Counted from the first letter of the stretch, positions 34,072 to 41,708 are shown. The stretch: DNA of 47,484 bases from an uncultured Collinsella sp. (GCA_902494195.1 CABUSH010000015.1:1-47484); one strand, 5' to 3'. A program made the numbers and translations. The notes: generated by a model from the letters alone, not told the origin.

Positions 34072-35121
34072 CTAGAGGAACATCATGAACAGCTTGGCCA
34101 TGACAAAGCTGATGAGTCCGCAGGCGGGGAAGGTGAAGAACCAGGTGAACATCATGTCCTTGACGACGCCGAAGTTGATGGCCGAGAGGCGCTTGACGGC
34201 ACCGACGCCCATGATGGCGCAGGTCTTGATGTGCGTGGAGGACACGGGGATGCCGGTAAGGGTGGCAAGCAGCAGGTTCGCGGCGCCCGCCAGGTCGGCG
34301 GAGAAGCCCTGGTACTTTTCGAGCTTGACCATGCTCTGGCCGACGGACTTGATGATGCGCTCGCCGCCCACGCTGGTGCCGATGCCCATAGTGGCCGAGC
34401 ACAGCAGCATAATCCAGATGGGGATGCCTGCATCGCCGACGCTCGTCTGGCCGCTGGCAAAGGCCACGCCTAAAAAGAGCACGCCGATGAACTTCTGTCC
34501 ATCCTGCGCGCCGTGCATAAAGCTCATGGCCGCAGCGCTCGCGATCTGAGCGTATTTAAAGAAGACATTGGCACGTCGCCTGTTGGCGGCGACGAAAAGA
34601 ATCGAGACGAGCTTGCACAGGACCCAGCCCATGACAAAGCCCAAGCCGATGGAGAGCGCCAGACCGTAGATAACCTTCATCCACTCGTGGACGTTGACGC
34701 TGCTCGCGCCGCCGAGGGCGATAGCGGCACCGGTCAGGCCGGCGATGAGGCTGTGGCTTTGCGAAGTGGGGATGCCAAAACGCGACGCTGTGGCGCCGTA
34801 GACGACGATGGAGAACAGCGCCGCGCATAGGCAGGCGAGCGCCATGGTGCTATTTCCGCCAAAGTCGACGATATGTGAGATGGTGTTGGCGACGCTCGCG
34901 TTAAAGTGCGTCATGATGAGTACGCCGAGGAAGTTGAATGCGGCGCTCATGAGAATGGCGGCACGGGCGGGCATGCAACGTGTAGTGACGCAGGTCGCGA
35001 TGGCGTTGGGCGCGTCGGTCCATCCATTGACGAAGATGGCGCCCAACGCGAGGATCACGGTGACGGCAAGGACTGGGTTCGACACAATTTGGCCGAGGAA
35101 GGTTGAGAACGTTACGTCCAT
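34072..35121 (-). CDS. PiT family inorganic phosphate transporter
   Basis: 349 aa, about 10 membrane helices. The duplicated PiT signatures are visible: VNGWTDAPNAIAT near residue 32-44 and PVSSTHIKTCAIMGVG near the C-terminus, plus SRFGIPTSQSHSLIAGLTGAA. It imports phosphate (or metal-phosphate) driven by an ion gradient. ATG 35121 on the - strand follows GAGAAAG. It is a second phosphate route besides the Pst system at 25285-28774. Confidence 0.95.
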   Translation of the reverse strand: MDVTFSTFLGQIVSNPVLAVTVILALGAIFVNGWTDAPNAIATCVTTRCMPARAAILMSAAFNFLGVLIMTHFNASVANTISHIVDFGGNSTMALACLCAALFSIVVYGATASRFGIPTSQSHSLIAGLTGAAIALGGASSVNVHEWMKVIYGLALSIGLGFVMGWVLCKLVSILFVAANRRRANVFFKYAQIASAAAMSFMHGAQDGQKFIGVLFLGVAFASGQTSVGDAGIPIWIMLLCSATMGIGTSVGGERIIKSVGQSMVKLEKYQGFSADLAGAANLLLATLTGIPVSSTHIKTCAIMGVGAVKRLSAINFGVVKDMMFTWFFTFPACGLISFVMAKLFMMFL

Positions 35122-35334
35122 ATATGGGCTTTCTCGAAGTTTGCAGGCACGTTACAAAAACATGATAAATCGTATCACCTCCTGCGGGTCTCTTTACCGA
35201 GTTCTGATGGGAGAAGTGAACTTTTTGGCACTAAAATTGAATATTTGCCCTGTTGACCGCGGGTGTTCTTTTTGCTAACACGCCATGCGGACACGTGCGA
35301 TTACTACGACACTCCAAAACCACAGTCTGTTCGC

Positions 35335-35364
35335 TTTACAACATACAAACATGCGTTCGATAAT
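35335..35364 (+). promoter_or_regulatory. Promoter of the small gene at 35372
   Basis: -35 TTTACA (35335-35340) and -10 GATAAT (35359-35364) with an 18-bp spacer. The expected transcription start (about 35371-35372) coincides with the ATG at 35372, predicting a leaderless mRNA. AGGAGG at 35365-35370 lies only 1 nt before the ATG and cannot work as a normal ribosome site. Confidence 0.65.
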
Positions 35365-35371
35365 AGGAGGC

Positions 35372-35710
35372 ATGGAATATCGACAGACAGACGGCAAAAC
35401 TCGGCGCGTACACAAGCAGTATGTGGACGTCGTGGCTCGCATCCTCGCGGGCGGACAGGTTGTGCCGGTTACCGTCTGCTGGGTTGACGGTCGCTGCTTT
35501 ACGATTGACGAGATTGTCTCGTCTACCGGTTTTGGCCTGACGGTTCACGGCATTCGTACGGCGACTTATAAGGTTCGTTTTGGTGGACATGCGACCGAAC
35601 TGTATCTGGAAGAACAGGCACGCGAGCGACCGGATGGCTCGCAGACTCATCTGATGCGTTGGTGGGTGTGGGCGTTCGACCGAACACTCGAGAGCGAGCG
35701 TCGCAGGTAA
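35372..35710 (+). CDS. Small conserved-type protein of unknown function
   Basis: 112 aa, soluble and basic. No named domain recognised. The pattern VPVTVCWVDGRCFTIDEIV followed by TYKVRFGGHATELYLEEQ and RWWVWAFD resembles small single-domain proteins of Gram-positive bacteria with a W-x-DGR-x-F-x-ID core, predicted to be all-beta; this is only a resemblance. The start at ATG 35372 fits the promoter directly upstream. ATG 35351 would place the -10 box inside the gene. It lies 79 bp before the Bax inhibitor-1 gene. Confidence 0.72.
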   Translation: MEYRQTDGKTRRVHKQYVDVVARILAGGQVVPVTVCWVDGRCFTIDEIVSSTGFGLTVHGIRTATYKVRFGGHATELYLEEQARERPDGSQTHLMRWWVWAFDRTLESERRR

Positions 35711-35728
35711 GAACGCGTGGCGTTCGGG

Positions 35729-35734
35729 TACAAT
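35729..35734 (+). promoter_or_regulatory. Candidate -10 box for the Bax inhibitor-1 gene
   Basis: TACAAT 56 bp upstream of the start. No -35 hexamer at normal spacing is seen. Confidence 0.35.
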
Positions 35735-35789
35735 GGCAGGAAACTTGTCAGCTACGGTGCCGTCGCGGTGCTTTTGAAAGGACGAAATT

Positions 35790-36485
35790 ATGAACGATAT
35801 CCAGGGCTATCAGAACGGCCCCATCGAGACCGGCGCAAGCCGCGCCAAGGAGATGTCGCCGCGCGCGTACAACCTTGTCATGTCTGCCCTGATCTTTTTG
35901 GGCTTTTGCGCCATGGGCGCCGGCGCCTATTTTACGAGCACCATGTCGTTTGCGCGCATGATGATGAGCGGCGCCGCTTTGCCGCTGGTCTTTGGCTCAT
36001 TTATTTTGACCATCGTCGGCATGGTCATGATGTCGGCTGCTGCCAGCAAACAGTCCGTGGGCCTGTCACTCGTGGGCTACGTGGTCTTTGCGAGCACCTT
36101 TGGTCTGACGGCGTCGTTTGGTCTTGCCAACTACGACCTGCCTACCATTAACACCGCCTTTATCGCCACGGCCGCCATCACCTTTGTCTTTGGTGCGCTG
36201 GGCGTGACCTTCCCCAAGTTCTTCCAGCGTGTGTATGGCATTGGTTTTGGCATCCTGCTTGCCACGATTCTGGTCGAGATCGTGCTGATGTTCATGGGCG
36301 TTTCGCAGTCCATCACCGACCTGATCGTGATTGTGGTGTTCGCCGGCTTCATCGGCTACGACACCTATGTGGCAACGACGGTGCCACCCACGCTGCCCAA
36401 CGCCGTGCTTATGGCATCCAACCTGTTCGTGGATATTATCAACGTGTTCCTGCGCATTCTGAACATCCTCGGCCGTCGCGATTAA
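35790..36485 (+). CDS. Bax inhibitor-1/YccA family membrane protein
   Basis: 231 aa, seven predicted membrane helices after about 25 hydrophilic residues. It carries the family patterns ALPLVFGSFILTIVGMVMMS, GLTASFGLANYD and the C-terminal GFIGYDTYVATT with ASNLFVDIINVFLRILNILGRRD. Bacterial members are pH-sensitive calcium-leak channels or protease modulators; the role here is unknown. ATG 35790 follows GAAAGGA. A terminator follows. Confidence 0.92.
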   Translation: MNDIQGYQNGPIETGASRAKEMSPRAYNLVMSALIFLGFCAMGAGAYFTSTMSFARMMMSGAALPLVFGSFILTIVGMVMMSAAASKQSVGLSLVGYVVFASTFGLTASFGLANYDLPTINTAFIATAAITFVFGALGVTFPKFFQRVYGIGFGILLATILVEIVLMFMGVSQSITDLIVIVVFAGFIGYDTYVATTVPPTLPNAVLMASNLFVDIINVFLRILNILGRRD

Positions 36486-36531
36486 AGCGCGACATTGCGA
36501 TGCTTCCTGCCGGACACGGTAAAACGATGCG

Positions 36532-36560
36532 AAAGGCGGTCCTTCGGGACCGTCTTTTTT
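36532..36560 (+). terminator. Terminator with UUCG tetraloop
   Basis: AAAGGCGGTCC pairs with GGACCGTCTTT around a TTCG loop closed by C-G, followed by a T-run (36555-36560). Confidence 0.93.
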
Positions 36561-36626
36561 GTGCGCGGCGGGGTATCATGGATGGGAAAAAGCCGATAGA
36601 GGCAGTGACAGGAAAGGTGGCCACGT

Positions 36627-37742
36627 ATGGCAGACGTTGACAACAGGAACCGTAACCGCAGGTCCAACCGAGCGGGTCAGCCCAATCCCAAGCGCGAGGC
36701 GCGTGCCAAGGCCGCCGAGCGCCATGTGGCGGCTGTGTCCGAGGCCTGTGCCAAGGATATCGAGCGTTCGCTTGCCGGCGTGTGCGAGTTCGATGGTATG
36801 CCCGCCGGTTTTGTCGCGGCGATGAAGGCCAAGACCCAGAAGGCGGCGGCTGCTGAGGAGCAGGTTGCCGAGGACGTCGAGGCCGCTGAAGTCGAGGCCG
36901 CAGTCGATACCGAGGTGGCGCCCGAGCCCGTCGAGGAGGCCGCCGAAGCCGAGCCCGCGCCTGCCGCCGAGGAGCCCGCTCCGGTCCTGCCCGAGGTCAC
37001 CGTGCTTGACGCCTCTGCCACGCAGGCCATTCTGGATAACGGCCGAGGCTACGCGCAGTTCTGCGACATGGCTGTGCTTGCCTTTGCCTCGTTCACCAAT
37101 CCGGGTGGCGGCTACATCCAGGGCTATCTGGGCCAGGAGGCCACGCTGTGCGCCGATTCGTACCTGTACAACGTTCTCGATAAGCAGCGTAAATGGTACG
37201 GCGAGAACCGTCGCCGCAACATCAACTGTGAGCTGTACCGCAACCGTGCGCTGGTGGTGCCCGCGGTGCGCTTCGACCGCAAGCATGTGCACGCCTATGC
37301 CGACGTAATCGTCGCCGCTGCACCCAACGCCAAGCGTGCTCGCCAGGAGTACCGCGTGAGCGACGATGCCTTGCTTGACGCCCTGTGCGACCGCATTCGC
37401 TTTGTGCTTGCTATCTGCGATGAGCTGGGCCGCGAGAAGCTCGTACTGGGTGCTTGGGGCTGCGAGAACAACGGCTTTGACGCCGAGGCCGTGGCCGAGC
37501 TCTTCCGCAAGGAGCTCGCATCGGGCGACTTCAAGGTCAAACAGGTCTTCTTTGCCGTGCCCTCTACGCGCTGGGACGAGGATTTTGCCAAGTTCGAGCA
37601 CGTGCTGGCAAACTTCCCCGAGCGCAACGAGGAGTCCTATGCCCAGGTTGCCGCCCGCGCCGCAGCCGCTCGTGCCGCCGAGCAGGCCCGGGCAGCAGCC
37701 GAGGACGATGAGGACGAGGACGACTGGCGCAAGTACCTGTAA
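36627..37742 (+). CDS. TIGR02452-type macro/PARG-like domain protein with altered catalytic loop
   Basis: 371 aa. A basic start (1-35) and an acidic Ala/Glu/Pro linker (about 72-122) precede a TIGR02452 (DUF2263, microbial poly(ADP-ribose) glycohydrolase-like) domain. FASFTNPGGGYIQG (153-166) matches the ADP-ribose-binding GGG loop and LGAWGCENNGFD the later phosphate loop. The family motif QEE appears as Gln170-Glu171-Ala172, so one of the two Glu residues is lost and activity is doubtful. The C-terminus is Ala-rich then acidic. Proposed role: binding or hydrolysis of ADP-ribose derivatives. ATG 36627 follows AGGAAAGG. Confidence 0.82.
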   Translation: MADVDNRNRNRRSNRAGQPNPKREARAKAAERHVAAVSEACAKDIERSLAGVCEFDGMPAGFVAAMKAKTQKAAAAEEQVAEDVEAAEVEAAVDTEVAPEPVEEAAEAEPAPAAEEPAPVLPEVTVLDASATQAILDNGRGYAQFCDMAVLAFASFTNPGGGYIQGYLGQEATLCADSYLYNVLDKQRKWYGENRRRNINCELYRNRALVVPAVRFDRKHVHAYADVIVAAAPNAKRARQEYRVSDDALLDALCDRIRFVLAICDELGREKLVLGAWGCENNGFDAEAVAELFRKELASGDFKVKQVFFAVPSTRWDEDFAKFEHVLANFPERNEESYAQVAARAAAARAAEQARAAAEDDEDEDDWRKYL

Positions 37743-37767
37743 GCGGTGCGTGCGATGTGATATGCCA

Positions 37768-37802
37768 AGCCGACGGGAGGGATCGCCCCCGTCGGCTTTT
37801 TA
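37768..37802 (+). terminator. Terminator after the PARG-like gene
   Basis: AAGCCGACGGG (37768-37778) pairs with CCCGTCGGCTT (37789-37799), followed by TTTT. Confidence 0.93.
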
Positions 37803-37820
37803 CGGAATAGGGAGCTCAAG

Positions 37821-38480
37821 ATGAAAAACGTTCTGTGCTTTGGTGACAGCAACACCTATGGCTATGATCCAGCGGGTATGCGCGACAGCACCGCAGTGCG
37901 CTATGCGCAGGATGTGCGCTGGTGCGGTGTGGTGCAGCGTGACCTGGGTGAGGGTTGGCATGTGATTGAGGAAGGCCTAAACGGTCGCACGACGGTGCGC
38001 GACGATATGTGCCATCTGGACACCAACCTCAACGGCATTCGCGCGCTGCCGATGCTACTCGAGGCCCATAAGCCGCTGGACGCGATCGTGATTATGCTGG
38101 GCACCAACGACTGCAAGACGGTCTTTGGCGTGACGGCCTCCGATATTGCCCGCGGCGCCATGGCGTTGATTCGCGCCGTCCGTGCGTTTGCCTGGACCGA
38201 TGCCGCGCCCTGCCCACGGATTCTGCTGATGGCGCCTATCAAGATTAAGCCGCAGATCGCCGACGTATATATGACCGATTTTGACGAGCATTCCGTAGAA
38301 GCCTCGGAACATTTTGGTGAGTACTACGCGCATGTGGCTGAGCAGTTTGGCTGCGACTTTTTGAATGCCGCCGATTTTGCCGAGCCGGGCGATATCGATT
38401 ATCTGCACATGATGCCCGAAAGCCACGAGAGCTTGGGGCATGCCGTGGCAGCCAAGCTCCAAGAGATGCTCGGTGAGTAG
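37821..38480 (+). CDS. SGNH/GDSL-type esterase or hydrolase
   Basis: 219 aa, no signal peptide, so probably cytosolic. All SGNH blocks are visible: block I FGDSN (Ser10 nucleophile), block II Gly in EEGLNGRTT, block III GTND (94-97), and block V Asp193-x-x-His196 in DIDYLHM. It is closest in form to arylesterase/acyltransferases of the tesA-like group that start KNVLCFGDSNTYGY; the substrate is unknown. ATG 37821 has GGGAG upstream. It is the last gene before the mobile region. Confidence 0.92.
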   Translation: MKNVLCFGDSNTYGYDPAGMRDSTAVRYAQDVRWCGVVQRDLGEGWHVIEEGLNGRTTVRDDMCHLDTNLNGIRALPMLLEAHKPLDAIVIMLGTNDCKTVFGVTASDIARGAMALIRAVRAFAWTDAAPCPRILLMAPIKIKPQIADVYMTDFDEHSVEASEHFGEYYAHVAEQFGCDFLNAADFAEPGDIDYLHMMPESHESLGHAVAAKLQEMLGE

Positions 38481-38486
38481 CACGGC

Positions 38487-38531
38487 CCCAAACCACCGCA
38501 AAGGTGCCTGTCCCCTTTGCGGTGGTTTGGG
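38487..38531. repeat. Long inverted repeat at the boundary of the mobile region
   Basis: Perfect 18-bp arms, CCCAAACCACCGCAAAGG (38487-38504) and CCTTTGCGGTGGTTTGGG (38514-38531), loop TGCCTGTCC. It lies 6 nt after the SGNH hydrolase stop. It may stop transcription in both directions, though no T-run follows. Confidence 0.88.
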
Positions 38532-38540
38532 CTGCGAATC

Positions 38541-38559
38541 TTAATACTGCCACTATTAA
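38541..38559. other. Candidate attachment-site core
   Basis: TTAATA-7 nt-TATTAA (spacer CTGCCAC) lies 11 bp beyond the 3' end of the integrase gene and just outside the host hydrolase gene. Two short inverted arms around a 7-bp spacer is the layout of a tyrosine-recombinase crossover site. No second copy is present in the window, so this is a guess from form and place. Confidence 0.35.
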
Positions 38560-38570
38560 CAGCGCCCGTT

Positions 38571-39731
38571 TTACCTGCTGGTTTGTTGGGAAATATCCCA
38601 ATTTATCCCAAGTGCGTCGCAAACGGAACGAGCCACCTGCTCACGAGAGGGACGAATATAATGTCGGCCCGACACGCCCGGCAGGGAGTGACCCATGAGC
38701 ATCTCCATGAGGTCCCAGGGCATGTGCAACTCCATCTCGCAGATCGTTCGCCACGAGTTGCGGAGGTTCGACCATGGGATGTGCTCGATGCCCTCGGCCT
38801 CGCACCACTTCTTCCATCTATGATTGCACATCCCTCGGTTCATGGGCAGTCCGTCCCCGCGATCTGCTAGCCACTCGGAGCCTGCCGCGCGGCGTTCGTC
38901 TGCAATTTCGAGCAGGCGCCCGGCGGCATCCGGCAGCACCACGACCGTGCGTATGGACTTTCGCGTCTTGAGTACGCCGTCCGCCGTGGGCTCGATGCCC
39001 GCTTGCTCCATCTGGCGCACGAGGTCGACCGTTGCGAGCGTTGTTGATCCTGTCGCGAATGGCATGACCTCATCGGTGCGGATGCCCAGCGACTCACCCG
39101 ACCGGCATGAGCCAAAGCATGCCATGATGAACGGCGCCTCGAGCGAGGTCCCGTGCAGGCGCTCCAGGATGTCCTTGGATTCGGCAAGCGTGTACAGGCG
39201 CTTGGAGCGCTCGCGTGTCTTGCGCGTGGGCATGGTGTACTTCACGGTGGCGGCAAACGGGTCGATGGGCAGCACGACAAAGCCCGACACAGTGCCGTAG
39301 ATCTTGCGCAGGGTGAGTAGGGCAGTGTCCGCCGTCGCTGCGGGGAGAGTCAGGAGCCATTCCTGCAGGTGCACGGGGCGCAACTGGTCGACCGGCATTG
39401 AGCCCCATGTGGGGCCGACGTAGTTCGCCCACGACCTTGTGACGAGGTTACGGGTGTTCGGCGCGAGCGTGCCGGCGGCCACCTGTGCCGCCATGGTCGG
39501 CTCGAGCCATGTACCGTATGCCTGGGCGATGGTCGGCACCGGCTTGTCATCGGCGCGCTCTACGTGGATGCGGTCGAGTTCGGTGCACGCCTCGCGGTAG
39601 GTACCGTATACCGTCTTGGTTTTACGTTTGCGTCCGCACGGCGTGTTCTCCTGCCATCGGAGGATGTATTTCTTGCCACGCTTGGCCTCGGTGATTGAGC
39701 CCCACGCGCGGCGCCTCTGCTTGCGTGTCAT
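38571..39731 (-). CDS. Phage-type tyrosine integrase
   Basis: 386 aa. An N-terminal arm-type DNA-binding region (KKYILRWQEN...GTYREACTELD), an SAM-like domain (about 68-150) and a catalytic domain with Arg210 (SCRSGES), a probable Lys256, Arg324 (SNLRNSW), His348 (MGHS) and nucleophile Tyr358 (GRHYIRP). The usual HxxR histidine is Ser321 and the residue after Arg324 is Asn, so the box is degenerate but the Arg/His/Tyr core is complete. ATG 39731 on the - strand has GGAGAC upstream. It marks the left end of an integrated element. Confidence 0.9.
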   Translation of the reverse strand: MTRKQRRRAWGSITEAKRGKKYILRWQENTPCGRKRKTKTVYGTYREACTELDRIHVERADDKPVPTIAQAYGTWLEPTMAAQVAAGTLAPNTRNLVTRSWANYVGPTWGSMPVDQLRPVHLQEWLLTLPAATADTALLTLRKIYGTVSGFVVLPIDPFAATVKYTMPTRKTRERSKRLYTLAESKDILERLHGTSLEAPFIMACFGSCRSGESLGIRTDEVMPFATGSTTLATVDLVRQMEQAGIEPTADGVLKTRKSIRTVVVLPDAAGRLLEIADERRAAGSEWLADRGDGLPMNRGMCNHRWKKWCEAEGIEHIPWSNLRNSWRTICEMELHMPWDLMEMLMGHSLPGVSGRHYIRPSREQVARSVCDALGINWDISQQTSR

Positions 39732-39788
39732 ATAATGTCTCCAGGTTGCCCGGAGCTATCTCCGTGTTACTCCGGCATCCTTGCTATC

Positions 39789-39834
39789 ACCCCACCGCGC
39801 CAAGGTTCCAGCCGTGCGCGGTGGGGTTTCTTTA
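39789..39834 (+). terminator. Terminator-like hairpin upstream of the integrase
   Basis: ACCCCACCGCGC (39789-39800) pairs with GCGCGGTGGGGT (39816-39827), followed by TTCTTT. On the + strand no gene precedes it, so its job is unclear. Confidence 0.65.
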
Positions 39835-39841
39835 TGTCTGG

Positions 39842-39866
39842 AGCTGTCAAAGATTCTTTGACAGCT
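39842..39866. repeat. Perfect 11-bp inverted repeat
   Basis: AGCTGTCAAAG (39842-39852), spacer ATT, CTTTGACAGCT (39856-39866). It directly precedes the first palindromic direct repeat at 39870. Confidence 0.75.
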
Positions 39867-39869
39867 TGG

Positions 39870-39907
39870 GCGCCCGCTTGGATTTTCCGGAAAAACCTGA
39901 AAAACCT
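39870..39907. repeat. Flanking direct repeat, copy 1
   Basis: Shares GCGCCCGCTT and then a 25-nt identical stretch (39883-39907) with the copy at 41173-41211. The core TTTTCCGGAAAA is palindromic, and AAAAACC recurs 10 bp on. The two copies bracket the DUF3644 gene. Confidence 0.8.
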
Positions 39908-40060
39908 GCCGAGCCGTTGATCCCAATCGCGTTGAATGCCGTTGCAGTCTCCAATCTCCATAACCGCTCGATTTACAACAACGCCAATTAGTACGATAAT
40001 CACGGTAACGAGACGTACCCGCGAAGGAATACGGCTGGGTTCCCGAATGGGAGTAGGCGG
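39908..40060. other. Gene-free part of the integrase-DUF3644 interval
   Basis: Together with the hairpins and repeat just upstream this makes a 329-bp space without a gene (39732-40060). Short frames here are not credible. No tRNA, promoter or terminator for the neighbouring - strand genes could be identified in this part. Confidence 0.6.
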
Positions 40061-41104
40061 TTATTTCCGCTTAGAATCCTTTGCCCCTGGGGTCGTCTCG
40101 TTTTGCTTTTTAGCGAGCGCCTGCTTCAGGGAGTCGATTACGTCCGACGGGTTCTCGCGAACCCTTTCCACAATGAAATCAACGGTTTTCATCGAGTATG
40201 TGTACGAGCCGTTCCTTCCGACCTCGTGCTTGTAGGCGAGTTCCTTGTTCGACTTGATGTCGTAGAAGTTCAGGAACAGCTTCCAGTCATTGGCGGTGAA
40301 CAGTTTCGGCTCGCCATTTGCCATGAGTACGATCCCGAGCCTGCCGAGCCTTGAGTTGACATGCTCGAGCACTTTCTTCATCGACAGCGGGTGCGTGTTC
40401 TTGGGGTCCTGGAACACCTTCGCGGTGCGGATCGTCCTGTCAGACGAGTTGTCGATGGCGACGGTGAAGTCCGCATTTTTGGGGTTTTTCGTAATTGCCA
40501 TCTCGGTCAGGAAGACGCACGAGTACCTTTGGTTCTCCTGGAGCTGCTGCTCCTGTTCGATCTCCGACTCATCGAAAAGGAACTTCGAGGCTATCTCGAC
40601 TGGGTACTTGGCGCGTATTACCTCCGGCGTGGCAGGGTTGGCATTCATCGACAGCATCAGGAAATGCTGGGGGATGATATCCGACATCCTTCTCCCGTGG
40701 AACTCGTACATCTTCTCGTCGAAGTTCGTCACGCACGACTGGAACAGGCCAACGTAGATCTGCTCGTATTCCTGGACGATGAAATGCGTGCTCGTGTTGC
40801 GCAGGCGGATGATGTCCTCGAGGTTGCGCCTCAACGGGTCCTTGTCGTTCGTGAAGACCTGGGAGATGCAGCGCTCTAGCGTGATCGTCCTGTCGGTGTT
40901 GTCCCTATAGTAGACGGCCGATATGCCCCTGTCCGCTATCAGCTTCGCTTTGAGCATGAGCTCCCACGCGTTGCAGATAAAGAACGAGAAGCCCTCGACC
41001 CTGTATTTGATGCTCGGTCTGTTGTAAAGCTCGATGGCGAGGACGAAGGCCTCGCTGGATTTATCCAGCAGCCGGTTGTACGTCTGCTCGCAATTGCCTT
41101 CCAT
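40061..41104 (-). CDS. DUF3644 protein with HEPN-type R-x4-H motif (putative defence RNase)
   Basis: 347 aa. The N-terminal half matches DUF3644 (LLDKSSEAFVLAIELYNRP, YRVEGFSFFICNAWELMLKAK). It contains IIRLRNTSTHFI, where Arg102-N-T-S-T-His107 fits the R-x4-6-H active site of HEPN ribonucleases. The C-terminal half (about 180-347) is of unknown fold. HEPN proteins often serve as toxins or abortive-infection effectors, so defence cargo of the mobile element is a reasonable inference. ATG 41104 follows AGGGAGAG; ATG 41122 is six codons upstream and lies inside a 28-bp dyad. It is the only gene between two direct repeats. Confidence 0.82.
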   Translation of the reverse strand: MEGNCEQTYNRLLDKSSEAFVLAIELYNRPSIKYRVEGFSFFICNAWELMLKAKLIADRGISAVYYRDNTDRTITLERCISQVFTNDKDPLRRNLEDIIRLRNTSTHFIVQEYEQIYVGLFQSCVTNFDEKMYEFHGRRMSDIIPQHFLMLSMNANPATPEVIRAKYPVEIASKFLFDESEIEQEQQLQENQRYSCVFLTEMAITKNPKNADFTVAIDNSSDRTIRTAKVFQDPKNTHPLSMKKVLEHVNSRLGRLGIVLMANGEPKLFTANDWKLFLNFYDIKSNKELAYKHEVGRNGSYTYSMKTVDFIVERVRENPSDVIDSLKQALAKKQNETTPGAKDSKRK

Positions 41105-41117
41105 TACTCTCCCTTCA

Positions 41118-41145
41118 CCCATTTTCGTGACGTTACGAAAATGGG
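41118..41145. promoter_or_regulatory. 28-bp dyad at the DUF3644 start
   Basis: Perfect 11-bp arms CCCATTTTCGT (41118-41128) and ACGAAAATGGG (41135-41145) around GACGTT, ending 13 bp before ATG 41104 and facing a + strand gene at 41268. It looks like an operator or a leader hairpin that controls the DUF3644 gene. Confidence 0.7.
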
Positions 41146-41172
41146 AAACAACTGGCGTTTTGGTGCGTGCCT

Positions 41173-41211
41173 GCGCCCGCTTTGGTTTTTCCGGAAAAAC
41201 CTGAAAAACCT
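41173..41211. repeat. Flanking direct repeat, copy 2, with 18-bp palindrome
   Basis: GGTTTTTCCGGAAAAACC at 41184-41201 is a perfect palindrome, and AAAAACC recurs 10 bp on. A 25-nt stretch (41187-41211) is identical to copy 1 at 39883-39907. Confidence 0.85.
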
Positions 41212-41267
41212 AGCCGCGTCGCGGGTCATAATCGTGATGAACACCATTCACGCTCCTGGAGGTACCC

Positions 41268-41558
41268 ATGGCTCGCTATAGCGTAGGCGCATACACGTAC
41301 GAGGACGATTTCCCCGACACGATGATCTACGACGGGCTCACGGGCATCCCGTTGAGCTTGGGGTACGAACCCGTGTCGCAGGAGCGCGGGGACACCGTGA
41401 GGGTCGTCGCCCTGGGCGTGAAGGACGACACCGCGGGCCCCGTCCCGTTTGCGACGCTCAGGCCGTGCGCGTACTCCCTGGCGTCCGAGTACGACGTGCG
41501 CGCCGTGAGGTGCCCGCAGACCGGGCAATGGGTCCTCATCGGGTACATGGGCGTCTAG
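41268..41558 (+). CDS. Small hypothetical protein
   Basis: 96 aa, soluble, acidic N-terminal half. No known domain recognised. It contains a C-x-x-T-G-x-W pattern near the end (RCPQTGQWVLIGYMGV) with only one nearby Cys besides Cys at 67, so a zinc site is not supported. ATG 41268 follows CTGGAGG. It is divergent from the DUF3644 gene, with CATAAT (41227-41232) as a possible -10 box. It stands alone. Confidence 0.65.
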   Translation: MARYSVGAYTYEDDFPDTMIYDGLTGIPLSLGYEPVSQERGDTVRVVALGVKDDTAGPVPFATLRPCAYSLASEYDVRAVRCPQTGQWVLIGYMGV

Positions 41559-41708
41559 AGGAAGCTCGCGATCTTCCAGCCGGCAGCTAGAATGGTTCAT
41601 TAAAGGTCCCCTCCCATCGATACGTACCCCTTGGTTCTTCGCTTGGCGATAGTTGGGAAGGTCGGATAGGGCGTGCCTACGGGTGCGCCCTATTCTTTTA
41701 ACTAGCGC

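Noticed and set aside
40021..40060. tRNA-like remnant near GGGTTCCCGAATGGG
   Set aside because: The T-loop consensus is not met and no acceptor or anticodon stems could be fitted.
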